Origin: CAXRBC01 sp041158045
GTDB lineage: Bacteria > Actinomycetota > Acidimicrobiia > Acidimicrobiales > Ilumatobacteraceae
Direction of reading: 5' to 3'
DNA: 52,001 bases
NCBI GenBank assembly: GCA_041158045.1
Contig: JBEBCD010000039.1
Location: 1 to 52,001 of the forward strand
The translations under genes and the position numbers were made by a program. Positions 25,010-31,638 of the stretch are shown here, piece after piece. The notes under the pieces are model-generated. The model saw only the letters and a program-made list of their open reading frames with translations, was not told where the DNA came from and made no database searches. The first letter of the stretch is position 1. Every line of letters starts with the position of its first letter.

Positions 25010-25726
25010 TCAGACGGAGGCCGGGACGACCTTCAGCGTGTTGGGCGCGAGCTTCGCACCCGCGCCGCCCGCGGCTCCGCCGACGGGCTCGAGCCGCATC
25101 TGCTCGTAGAAGGACAGGATCTGCAGCTCGACGCACAGGTCGACGTTGCGCACCGACACCGAGTCGGGCGTCGTGAGCACGATGGGCGCGAAGTTGAGGA
25201 TGCTCGTGATGCCCGCGGAGACGAGCGCGTCGGCGGCGCTCTGCGCCGAGCCGGGCGGCGTGGTGATGGCGCCGATCTTGGCGTCCGTGTCGCGGACGAG
25301 GCGCGGCAGGTCGGCCTCGGCAGCGATCGTCAGCCCGCCGACCTTCTGGCCGATCTTGCGCGCGTCCACGTCGACGACGCCGACGACAGGGAAGCCCCGC
25401 GGCGCGAAGCCGGTGAACTTGGTGATGGCCTGGCCGAGGTTGCCCGCGCCCACGACGACGACGCCCCACGAGCGGTTGAGCCCGAGCTCGCGCTTGATCT
25501 GGTGGATGAGGTACGCCACGTCGTAGCCCACCCCGCGCGTGCCGTAGCTGCCGAGGTAGGAGAGGTCCTTGCGCACCTTCGCCGCGTTGACGCCGGCGAG
25601 CGCCGCGAGCTCGTCGCTCGAGAATCGCGAGACGCCCGTGTCGGCGAGGTTGGTGAGGATCTGGAGGTACACCGGGAGGCGCACGACGGCGGCGTCGGGG
25701 ATCCGGCGGGACGAGGACTCGGTCAT
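25010..25726 (-). CDS. rex: Redox-sensing transcriptional repressor Rex
   Basis: 238 residues from ATG 25726. The N-terminal winged helix (RIPDAAVVRLPVYLQIL through VNAAKVRKDLSYLGSYG) and GTRGVGYDV linker are the Rex signature. The Rossmann domain has VVVVGAGNLGQAI and a VVDVDARKIGQ strand; the domain-swap helix near the C-terminus carries VELQILSFYEQMR. Rex senses the NADH/NAD+ ratio and releases DNA when NADH rises. The gene is monocistronic, convergent with the methyltransferase, and its promoter contains a Rex-type site, so autoregulation is likely. Confidence 0.95.
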   Translation of the reverse strand: MTESSSRRIPDAAVVRLPVYLQILTNLADTGVSRFSSDELAALAGVNAAKVRKDLSYLGSYGTRGVGYDVAYLIHQIKRELGLNRSWGVVVVGAGNLGQAITKFTGFAPRGFPVVGVVDVDARKIGQKVGGLTIAAEADLPRLVRDTDAKIGAITTPPGSAQSAADALVSAGITSILNFAPIVLTTPDSVSVRNVDLCVELQILSFYEQMRLEPVGGAAGGAGAKLAPNTLKVVPASV

Positions 25727-25733
25727 GGGCCTC

Positions 25734-25739
25734 AGGGTA
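25734..25739 (-). promoter_or_regulatory. -10 element of rex
   Basis: TACCCT on the minus strand ends 7 bases before ATG 25726. This predicts a leaderless rex mRNA. Confidence 0.5.
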
Positions 25740-25745
25740 CGGCCC

Positions 25746-25763
25746 TCGTGCAGGTTTTCACGA
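25746..25763. promoter_or_regulatory. Rex-type operator in the rex divergent promoter
   Basis: TCGTGCAGGTTTTCACGA lies inside a perfect 7-base inverted repeat (25744-25750 and 25759-25765, spacer 8). It matches TTGTGAANNNNTTCACAA at 11 of 14 defined positions on the minus strand. It is centred about 29 bases upstream of both predicted transcription starts, so one bound dimer could control both genes. Confidence 0.7.
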
Positions 25764-25771
25764 GGCGTGCC

Positions 25772-25777
25772 TAGCCT
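25772..25777 (+). promoter_or_regulatory. -10 element of the 25784 gene
   Basis: TAGCCT ends 6 bases before GTG 25784, the ideal distance for a leaderless transcript. Confidence 0.5.
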
Positions 25778-25783
25778 GCGGGC

Positions 25784-26539
25784 GTGCTCGACGCGGCCCT
25801 CGCGGGCGCCGCCGCCCTGGTGGCCGCGGCCTTCGCCCTCACCGCGTTCGACCGCTGGCACCGCCGCGGCACGCCGCACGACCACGCGTTCGCCGTCTCG
25901 ATGACGCTCTTTGCGATCGGCGCGCTCGCGCTCTGGTGGGCCGCGGCACTCGGCTGGTCGATGGCGACCTACCGCGTCTTCTTCCTCGCCGGCGCGGTGC
26001 TCAACGTCGCGTGGCTCGCCCTCGGCAACGTCTATCTCGTCGCCGGTCCGCGCGCCGGCCGCACGGTGCGCGCGTGGCTCGTGGCCGCGAGCGCGTTCGC
26101 CGCGGGCGTCGTGGCGGTCGCCCCCGCGCGCCGCGCGCTCGGCGACGACGAGTTCCCCGCCGCGCGCGAGCTCTTCGGCGCCCTGCCCCGCGCGCTCGCC
26201 GCCGTCGGATCGGGCGTGCCCGCGCTCTTCATCCTCGGCGCCGCGGCGTGGTCCGCGACGAGGGCAATGCGCGGCCGCGCGCCCGCCCTCGCGGGCGTCG
26301 CGCGGACCGCGGTGTCGGCCCCGAGGCTCGCGGTGGGCAACGCGCTCGTGGCGGCCGGGACGCTCGTGCTCTCCGCGAGCGGCACGCTCGCGGGACGGCT
26401 CGGCAAGGAGCGCGCGTTCGCCGTCACCCTCGTGGCCGGAGTGTGCGTGCTCTTCGCCGGCTACCTCGTCGCCGTCAGCCGCCCAACAGCGACGCGATCG
26501 CCGCGGCCAGGATCGCCAGCGTCAGCAACGCCAGCGTGA
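25784..26539 (+). CDS. Seven-helix membrane protein of unknown function, possible Rex target
   Basis: 251 residues from GTG 25784. Seven hydrophobic helices spread over the whole length (about 3-20, 37-53, 61-87, 96-113, 141-160, 178-195, 206-224) with short loops and no visible cofactor ligands apart from scattered Trp and His (DRWHRRGTPHDH). I do not recognise the family. The last 25 residues are Pro/Ser/Arg-rich and overlap the convergent small gene below. Its promoter shares the Rex-type operator with rex, which suggests redox control. Confidence 0.75.
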   Translation: MLDAALAGAAALVAAAFALTAFDRWHRRGTPHDHAFAVSMTLFAIGALALWWAAALGWSMATYRVFFLAGAVLNVAWLALGNVYLVAGPRAGRTVRAWLVAASAFAAGVVAVAPARRALGDDEFPAARELFGALPRALAAVGSGVPALFILGAAAWSATRAMRGRAPALAGVARTAVSAPRLAVGNALVAAGTLVLSASGTLAGRLGKERAFAVTLVAGVCVLFAGYLVAVSRPTATRSPRPGSPASATPA

Positions 26540-26558
26540 GCGTCGTCGCGGGCCTCAC
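26475..26558 (-). CDS. Small single-helix membrane peptide
   Basis: 27 residues from GTG 26558, overlapping the SAM hydrolase stop by GTGA. The sequence (MRPATTLTLALLTL... ending SLLGG) is one complete membrane helix with a single positive residue at its start. The 4-base overlap is the same coupling used throughout this window. Against it, the whole frame lies opposite the 3' end of the 25784 gene. No function can be assigned. Confidence 0.5.
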   Translation of the reverse strand: MRPATTLTLALLTLAILAAAIASLLGG

Positions 26559-27439
26559 CGCGCGACCCCGTCACGGCGACCGATGCGCACCGTCGTCGCG
26601 GGCGTCGCGGGCGCGTCGGCGCGCTCGAGCGTGACCGTGTCGCCCGCGGCGAGCCGGAGCTCCTCCGCGGCGGAGGCGCGGTCGACGCACAGCGCGTACA
26701 TGCCGTACGAGTCCACCACGAGGCCGAGCCCCGCGCCGATCCCCGCGTAGGAGGCGGCGATCGCCGCCGAGCGCGCGGTGCGCTCGCCGGTCGGCGAGGT
26801 GACGGTGACCCGCACCGGCGACTCCCAGCCGGGCAGGTCGGTCGGGCCGACGTTGAGCTGGCAGTTGCCGTAGCGGTCCACCCACGTCACCTCGACGGCC
26901 GCCGTCCCACCCTCGACGCGCGGGATCGGCACGACGCCGGGCATGAGCAGGTCGGTGGCGATCGGCTCGCCGAGCTCCGCGAGCGGCACGCCGTTGCACA
27001 GGTGCGCCGCCACGGGGGCGAAGACGTCGCGTCCGGCGAAGGTCGCACCCGGCGCCTCGAGGTGCCACCGCGCGTCGGTCAGCACGACCGCCTCGTCGGA
27101 GCCGCCGGCGAGCGCGACCGCCATGCTGAGCAGCCCGTTGTCGGGGCCGACGAGCACGCCGCGTCCCTCCCCGATCGACACGGCCACGGCGCGGCGCGTC
27201 GTGCCGACGCCGGGATCCACGACCGCGAGCACGACGCCGCTCGGGAGGTAGCCGACCGCGCGCGCGAGCGCGAGCGAGCCGGCGCGCACGTCGAACGGCG
27301 GGACGTCGTGGGTCACGTCGATCACTCGGACGTGGGGCGCGATGTCGGCGATCACGCCCTTGACCACGCCGACGAACTCGTCGCGGGTGCCGTAGTCGGA
27401 GAGGAACGACACGTGGTCGTAGCGGGGGGTGGCGCCCAT
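26555..27439 (-). CDS. SAM hydroxide adenosyltransferase (SAM hydrolase, DUF62 family)
   Basis: 294 residues from the ATG at 27439. Family motifs: FLSDYGTRDEFVGVVKG near the N-terminus, DVTHDVPPFDVRAGS, VVDPGVGTTRRAVAV, GPDNGLLSMA and FAGRDVFAPVAAHL, followed by a C-terminal beta barrel (VTWVDRYGNCQLNV). Characterised members hydrolyse S-adenosylmethionine to adenosine and methionine. A TAGCGT hexamer ends 9 bases upstream, suggesting its own promoter downstream of the small RNA terminator. Confidence 0.92.
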   Translation of the reverse strand: MGATPRYDHVSFLSDYGTRDEFVGVVKGVIADIAPHVRVIDVTHDVPPFDVRAGSLALARAVGYLPSGVVLAVVDPGVGTTRRAVAVSIGEGRGVLVGPDNGLLSMAVALAGGSDEAVVLTDARWHLEAPGATFAGRDVFAPVAAHLCNGVPLAELGEPIATDLLMPGVVPIPRVEGGTAAVEVTWVDRYGNCQLNVGPTDLPGWESPVRVTVTSPTGERTARSAAIAASYAGIGAGLGLVVDSYGMYALCVDRASAAEELRLAAGDTVTLERADAPATPATTVRIGRRDGVAR

Positions 27440-27485
27440 GCGGCGCTCACGCTACGGAGACGGCGGGGCCGCGGACGCGGCCGGG

Positions 27486-27527
27486 AAAACGAAAGAGCCG
27501 GTGCCAACCCCCCGATGGCACCGGCTC
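27486..27527 (-). terminator. Intrinsic terminator
   Basis: A perfect 12-base stem (GAGCCGGTGCCA / TGGCACCGGCTC, 27527-27495, 9-base loop) followed on the minus strand by TTTCGTTTT (27494-27486). It ends the small RNA and any proC read-through. It is the only canonical terminator seen in the window. Confidence 0.85.
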
Positions 27528-27600
27528 GATCGGCGCGGCCCTCGCGGGCGCGACTCCCAGTTGGGGGGTGACCCCGACCGGTGATCTTGCGGATCGGTCC
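27486..27600 (-). ncRNA. Probable small structured RNA of about 115 bases
   Basis: The minus strand carries a promoter (27603-27630), three predicted hairpins and an intrinsic terminator, without a coding frame. Hairpin 1 (27599-27576) is GACC-GAUC, loop CGCAA, GAUC, bulge ACC, GGUC. A C6 run (27568-27563) follows. Hairpin 2 (27552-27534) is CGCG-CCC closed by a GCGA tetraloop, GGG, bulged C, CGCG. The last hairpin is the terminator, whose loop has a G6 run. The GNRA loop and the U-tract are only present on this strand. It could be a free sRNA or the leader of the SAM hydrolase gene; no known family was recognised. Confidence 0.55.
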
Positions 27601-27602
27601 AC

Positions 27603-27630
27603 ACTGTAGGGAAGATTTCGCGCGGCGCAA
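27603..27630 (-). promoter_or_regulatory. Promoter of the small RNA
   Basis: TTGCGC (27630-27625), a 16-base spacer and TACAGT (27608-27603) on the minus strand. Predicted start near 27600-27596. Confidence 0.5.
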
Positions 27631-27680
27631 CTCGCGTCGCACGCCCGACGCGACGCACGTCGTCGACGCGACGACGAAGG

Positions 27681-28487
27681 TTACGGTTTCGTGTCGCCGA
27701 GTTCGCGGCTGCGCGTCGTCGCCGCGTGCACCGCGCGCGCCACGATCTCGCGGAATCCGGCGCGCTCGAGCACGTCCAGCGCCGCGGCCGTCGTGCCGCC
27801 CGGCGACGTCACGCGGTGGCGAAGCGCCGCGGGACTGCTATCGTCCCGCGCCCACAGGGCGGCCGCACCGACGAGCAGTTGGCGCACGAGCACGTCCGCG
27901 TCGGCCGGCGACAGCCCCTCCGCCACCGCCGCGTCGACGAGCGCCTCGGCGAGGAGATAGACGTACGCGGGGCCGGAGCCGCTCACGCCCGTGACGGCGT
28001 CCATCAGCCGCTCCTCGACCCGCACCACGCGCCCGACGGTCTCGAGCAGTCCCCGCGCCCAGTCGAGGGTCGCCGGGCTGCACCCGCGACCCGGCGCGAT
28101 CGCGGTGGCACCCTCGCCGACGAGCGCCGGCGTGTTGGGCATCGCGCGCACGACCTCGACGCCAGCGCCCGCAGCCGCGGCGATCACGTCGGTGGTGACG
28201 CCGGCGGCGACGCTCACCACACGGCGCGCACCGCGCGCGCCGAGGACGGTCGCCACCGCGGCGACGTCGGTGGGCTTCACCGCGACGATCGCGTCGCGGC
28301 ACTCGGGCACGTCGGCGACGACGCGCGCGGTCGGCACGACCGCGGCGAGCTCCGCGCGGCGCTCGGCGGAGGCCTCGACGACCACGACGCCGCCGGATCC
28401 GGGGCGCCGGGCGATGCCGGCGGCGAGCGCGGCACCCATGCGGCCGCCGCCCACGATCACGAGCGCGTCGCTGCCCGCGCCCGTCAC
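27681..28487 (-). CDS. proC: Pyrroline-5-carboxylate reductase
   Basis: 268 residues from GTG 28487. Last step of proline synthesis, NAD(P)H-dependent. N-terminal Rossmann motif VIVGGGRMGAALAAGI, AVKPTDV, VRAMPNTPALVGEGATAI, and the signature VTGVSGSGPAYVYLLAEAL followed by RHRVTSPGGTTAAALDVLE. Complete length. TAGCCT ends 7 bases upstream of the start. The stop is about 50 bases upstream of the small RNA promoter on the same strand. Confidence 0.95.
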   Translation of the reverse strand: MTGAGSDALVIVGGGRMGAALAAGIARRPGSGGVVVVEASAERRAELAAVVPTARVVADVPECRDAIVAVKPTDVAAVATVLGARGARRVVSVAAGVTTDVIAAAAGAGVEVVRAMPNTPALVGEGATAIAPGRGCSPATLDWARGLLETVGRVVRVEERLMDAVTGVSGSGPAYVYLLAEALVDAAVAEGLSPADADVLVRQLLVGAAALWARDDSSPAALRHRVTSPGGTTAAALDVLERAGFREIVARAVHAATTRSRELGDTKP

Positions 28488-28494
28488 GCGCGTC

Positions 28495-28500
28495 AGGCTA
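28495..28500 (-). promoter_or_regulatory. -10 element of proC
   Basis: TAGCCT on the minus strand ends 7 bases before GTG 28487. It overlaps the stop codon region of the upstream ybjN-type gene. Confidence 0.45.
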
Positions 28501-28959
28501 CCGATCGGCCAGTCGGGGGAACCCGAGTCGCACGAGCGCGCGGAAGTGCCGCTCGACGAGCGCGTAGAGCGTGCCGAGGATGCGGTCCAGCTCGGCGGCG
28601 CTCAGCGCGCCGACGGGGAGCGCACCGCGCAGGTAGATCGCGTCCTCGGCGCCGACGGAGAAGTGCGCGCCGACGAGCGCGTCGTTGCGCCGCAGGACGG
28701 CCTCGTGCACGACCGCAGTCGCGGCCTCGGGGGCGGGCATCACGTAGGTCTCGTAGCGCAGCGTGCGCTGGCCGAGCCAGAGCCAGACCGTCGTGAACTC
28801 CTTCTCCTCGCCGCGCATGCGCACCACCCAGCGCAGGGGATCCCCCTCCGGGTGATCGACGGCCTCGATGTGCGGGTGGGCGGTCCGTGCCGCCCCGAGC
28901 CACTCGTCGATCTGGCGTGCGCGGACCGCGAGCGCCTGGTCGTCGAGCGCGTCGGTCAC
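28498..28959 (-). CDS. YbjN-domain protein
   Basis: 153 residues from GTG 28959, overlapping the mshA stop by GTGA. The chaperone-like YbjN fold is indicated by the pattern HPEGDPLRWVVRMRGEEKEFTTVWLWLGQRTLRYETYVMP (described here in part), an alternation typical of this family, then LRRNDALVGAHFSVGAEDAIYLRG. A YbjN-domain gene directly follows mshA in mycobacteria as well (Rv0486-Rv0487). Its function is unknown. Confidence 0.8.
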   Translation of the reverse strand: MTDALDDQALAVRARQIDEWLGAARTAHPHIEAVDHPEGDPLRWVVRMRGEEKEFTTVWLWLGQRTLRYETYVMPAPEAATAVVHEAVLRRNDALVGAHFSVGAEDAIYLRGALPVGALSAAELDRILGTLYALVERHFRALVRLGFPRLADR

Positions 28960-30188
28960 GAGCAGGCGACGAGCGCGCCCGCCCCCACCCGGTCGTAGGC
29001 GTCGCGCACCGCGCGCGCCGTCGCGCCCCAGGAGTAGGTCGAGGCGCGCTCCGCCGCGCGCGTGCCCATGGCGATGGCGCGCAGCGGCTCGTCGACGAGC
29101 CGACGCGCCGTGCGCGCGAACGCGTCGTGGTCGCGCGCGGGCACGAGGTACCCCGTGACGCCGTGGCGCACGATGCTGCGCAGCCCGCCGACGTCGCTCG
29201 CGACGACGGGGATGCCGCACGCCGCGGCCTCGAGCGCGACGAGGCCGAAGCTCTCGCTGCGCGACGGCACGAGCACGACGTCCGACGCCCGGTAGTAGGT
29301 GGAGAGCAGGTGGTGCGGCTGCGGCGCGACCCACGTGACGCGGTCCGCGACGCCCACCGTCGAGGCGAGCGCGCGCAGGCGTCGCGCCTCGGCCTCGCCC
29401 TCGGGGCCGCTCGCCCCGCCGACGACGAGGAGGCGCGCACCGGTGTCGCGCAGCCCGGCGAGGGCTCGGATCGCGACGTCGACGCCCTTCAGCGGCTGGA
29501 GCCGCCCGACGACGGCGAGCACCGGCGCGTCGCCGAGCGAGAGCCCCGGGTGCACGACGCCGAGGGCGGCGCGCGCGCCGCGCCGATCGCCGGGCGAGAA
29601 GAAGGCGCGGTGGACGCCGGGCGCGGCGACCACGAGGGTGCCCGGCGAGTCGCCGTAGAGCTCGCGGAACTCGCGGCGCTCCTCGTCGCAGCTGACGCAG
29701 ATCGCGTCCGAGCAGCCGATCACCTCGAGCTCGGCTCGCTCGCGCTCGGCCGACTCGTCGTCGCCGCCGCGGCGCTTGACCCTCGCGAGCGTGTGGAAGG
29801 TCGTCACGAGCGGGATGCCGAGCCGGTGCTTGAGCCGGTGCCCGACGAGGCCGGAGAGCCAGTAGTGGGCATGGACGACGTCGGCGCCGCCCGAGGCCTC
29901 GATCGCGCGGGCGGCCGCGTCGGTGAACTCGTCGACGACGCGCACGAGATCCTCCTTGGCCAGCCCGGCGGGACCCGCGTCGAGGTGCACGACGCGATGG
30001 TGGGGCTCCAGCTCGACGACGTCCGGCAGCGAGGGGTCCCAGCGACGGGTGTAGGTCGTGCAGTCCGCGCCCGCCTGGGAGAGCATGCTCGCGAGCTCGC
30101 GGACGTAGACGTTCATCCCGCCCGCGTCGCCCGACCCCGCGCGCGCCAGCGGCGAGGTGTGCATCGAGATGAGCGCCACGCGCAGCAC
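28956..30188 (-). CDS. mshA: D-inositol-3-phosphate glycosyltransferase (mycothiol synthesis, MshA)
   Basis: 410 residues from GTG 30188. GT4 glycosyltransferase that starts mycothiol synthesis by adding GlcNAc to inositol phosphate. N-terminal LISMHTSPLARAGSGDAGGMNVYV, DVVHAHYWLSGLVGHRL, and the C-terminal sugar-nucleotide site SRSESFGLVALEAAACGIPVVAS are close to known MshA. TAGGTT ends 7 bases before this GTG, which decides between it and a GTG three codons downstream. It is followed by a ybjN-type gene with a 4-base overlap. Confidence 0.93.
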   Translation of the reverse strand: MLRVALISMHTSPLARAGSGDAGGMNVYVRELASMLSQAGADCTTYTRRWDPSLPDVVELEPHHRVVHLDAGPAGLAKEDLVRVVDEFTDAAARAIEASGGADVVHAHYWLSGLVGHRLKHRLGIPLVTTFHTLARVKRRGGDDESAERERAELEVIGCSDAICVSCDEERREFRELYGDSPGTLVVAAPGVHRAFFSPGDRRGARAALGVVHPGLSLGDAPVLAVVGRLQPLKGVDVAIRALAGLRDTGARLLVVGGASGPEGEAEARRLRALASTVGVADRVTWVAPQPHHLLSTYYRASDVVLVPSRSESFGLVALEAAACGIPVVASDVGGLRSIVRHGVTGYLVPARDHDAFARTARRLVDEPLRAIAMGTRAAERASTYSWGATARAVRDAYDRVGAGALVACS

Positions 30189-30195
30189 GCGGGGC

Positions 30196-30201
30196 AACCT
30201 A
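30196..30201 (-). promoter_or_regulatory. -10 element of mshA
   Basis: TAGGTT on the minus strand ends 7 bases before GTG 30188. Confidence 0.45.
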
Positions 30202-30238
30202 TCTGGAGCGCGGCGCGGGACGACCGGCCGAGCCGCGG

Positions 30239-30730
30239 TCAGGCGTCGCGGATCAGCTCGTCGACGCTCGTCCCGCCCGACTTCAGCCGCCGGACGAGCT
30301 CGGCCGTGAGCGCGTCGATGCGCGCGAAGAGCTCGCGACGCTCGCCCGAGCGCCGCGCCTCGTACTCGGCGAGCGCGGCGACGGCGGCCTCGAGGGCGGC
30401 GTCGTCGAGGGTGCGCATGTCGCCGAAGCCGACGCGCTCGCAGAGGCGCTCGAGCTCGACCACGAGCGGGTGGTCGGGTGACACCGTCGTCTCGCGCGGC
30501 GGACGCGTCGAGCCGCCGCCGCCCTCGCGGGCGAAGACGCTCGCGAGCTCGCGGGCGTCGATGCCGAGCGCGGGGGTGCCGTCGTGTCGGCGCGTGAGCT
30601 CCTCGCGGGCCAGGTCGATGCGCCCCTGGGCCATGCGGCGCACGAAGGAGACGGCGTCCTCCTCCGACTGGAGGCGGGCGCGCTCGGCGCGCAGCTCGCC
30701 GAGCGGCAGGGCGCCCGGGTCGCCGCTCAC
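30239..30730 (-). CDS. RsiG-like c-di-GMP-binding anti-sigma protein, single-motif type
   Basis: 163 residues from GTG 30730, overlapping the moaD stop by GTGA. Residues 24-39 (EDAVSFVRRMAQGRID) fit the c-di-GMP motif E(X)3S(X)2R(X)3Q(X)3D of RsiG exactly: Glu24, Ser28, Arg31, Gln35, Asp39. RsiG sequesters the sporulation sigma factor WhiG when loaded with c-di-GMP. Streptomyces RsiG has two such motifs in a coiled-coil; here only one is visible, as in the homodimeric Rubrobacter form. A linker (70-90) and a second helical region (about 92-163) rich in Glu/Arg/Leu follow. No sigma factor of the WhiG type lies in the window. Confidence 0.8.
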   Translation of the reverse strand: MSGDPGALPLGELRAERARLQSEEDAVSFVRRMAQGRIDLAREELTRRHDGTPALGIDARELASVFAREGGGGSTRPPRETTVSPDHPLVVELERLCERVGFGDMRTLDDAALEAAVAALAEYEARRSGERRELFARIDALTAELVRRLKSGGTSVDELIRDA

Positions 30731-30969
30731 GCGGCCCCGCCGGAGACGGGCGGGAGCACCGCGACCTCGTCGCGCTCCCCGACGCGCGCGTCGCGCGCGG
30801 CCTCCTCGCCGTTGATCCAGACCTTGCACGTCGGCAGGACGCGCGCGAAGTCGGCGCCGAAGCGGCGCACCGCCTCCGCGAGCACCTCGTCGAGCGTCCC
30901 GCCGGGCACGACGTCGTCGGCGGTGCCGGCCGCCTCGCGCGCGGCGGCGAAGAGTCGCAGACGCGGCAC
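30727..30969 (-). CDS. MoaD/ThiS-family sulfur carrier protein
   Basis: 80 residues from GTG 30969, with TACGCT 6 bases upstream. Beta-grasp fold with PRLRLFAAAREAAG at the N-terminus and KVWINGEEA and ERDEVAVLPPVSGG at the end, the pattern of MoaD (molybdopterin synthase small subunit). The family needs a C-terminal Gly-Gly for adenylation; here the chain ends GGAA, so two residues would have to be removed. No other molybdopterin gene is in the window, so a role in another thiotransfer pathway is possible. Confidence 0.8.
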   Translation of the reverse strand: MPRLRLFAAAREAAGTADDVVPGGTLDEVLAEAVRRFGADFARVLPTCKVWINGEEAARDARVGERDEVAVLPPVSGGAA

Positions 30970-30975
30970 GGGCCG

Positions 30976-30997
30976 AGCGTACCCAAGGGGCTACCCT
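30976..30997. promoter_or_regulatory. Back-to-back promoter pair
   Basis: Minus TACGCT (30981-30976) ends 6 bases before GTG 30969. Plus TACCCT (30992-30997) ends 7 bases before GTG 31005. The whole divergent gap is 35 bases. Confidence 0.5.
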
Positions 30998-31004
30998 GCG
31001 GTGC

Positions 31005-31619
31005 GTGTCGGGCACGTCGCGCGCACCCGACGCGTCGCGCCTGCTCGTCGTGCGGCACGGACAGTCGGAGTGGAATGCGCAGCGCCGCTGGCAGGGACGC
31101 GCGGACATCGAGCTCACCGAGGAGGGCGAACGCCAGGCGCAGCGCGCCGCCGACCTGCTCGGCACGTTCCACCTCATCGCGGCCAGCTCGCTACGGCGCG
31201 CGCGCCGCACCGCCGAGATCATCGCGTCGCGCCACGGCGTCGACGAGGTCGTGGTCGACGAGCGGCTCCGCGAGTGCGACGTGGGTCCGTGGCAGGGACT
31301 CACCTATTCCCAGATCGAGGAGGGATGGCCCGGCTGGGTCCGCGCGGGTCGCCAGCCGGACGGCTTCGAGCCCAACCACGAGGTCGTCGCGCGCATGAGC
31401 GCGGCCTTCCGGGACCTCGTCGCGATGGCGGGCGGCGATGACGTGCTCGTGGTGAGCCACAGCGGCGCGATCCGCACGATGCGGCGCGCGATGGGCGCGC
31501 ACGACGAACGGCTCGAGAACCTCGGCGGCTCCTGGTTCCACGTCGGCACGGACGGCGCGGTGCACCCGGGCGAGCTCGTGCAGGTGCTGGGCGCGGTCGA
31601 CTCGGCCGAGACGCTCTGA
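31005..31619 (+). CDS. Histidine phosphatase (phosphoglycerate-mutase-like)
   Basis: 204 residues from GTG 31005. Phosphohistidine motif LLVVRHGQSEWN (His18), RRARRTAEII with the second Arg of the pocket, RLRECDVGPWQG with the proton-donor Glu, and VVSHSGAIRTM with the second His. Co-factor-independent from 2,3-BPG by appearance; the general family includes phosphatases of sugar phosphates and phosphoglycerate. A similar gene lies near mshA in mycobacteria. Confidence 0.88.
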   Translation: MSGTSRAPDASRLLVVRHGQSEWNAQRRWQGRADIELTEEGERQAQRAADLLGTFHLIAASSLRRARRTAEIIASRHGVDEVVVDERLRECDVGPWQGLTYSQIEEGWPGWVRAGRQPDGFEPNHEVVARMSAAFRDLVAMAGGDDVLVVSHSGAIRTMRRAMGAHDERLENLGGSWFHVGTDGAVHPGELVQVLGAVDSAETL

Positions 31620-31638
31620 GCGGCCCGGGGACGCCGAC

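Noticed and set aside
27495..27568. 6C RNA of actinobacteria
   Set aside because: 6C RNA has two hairpins with C6 loops on the same strand. Here each strand has one C6 and one G6 run, so the consensus is not met.
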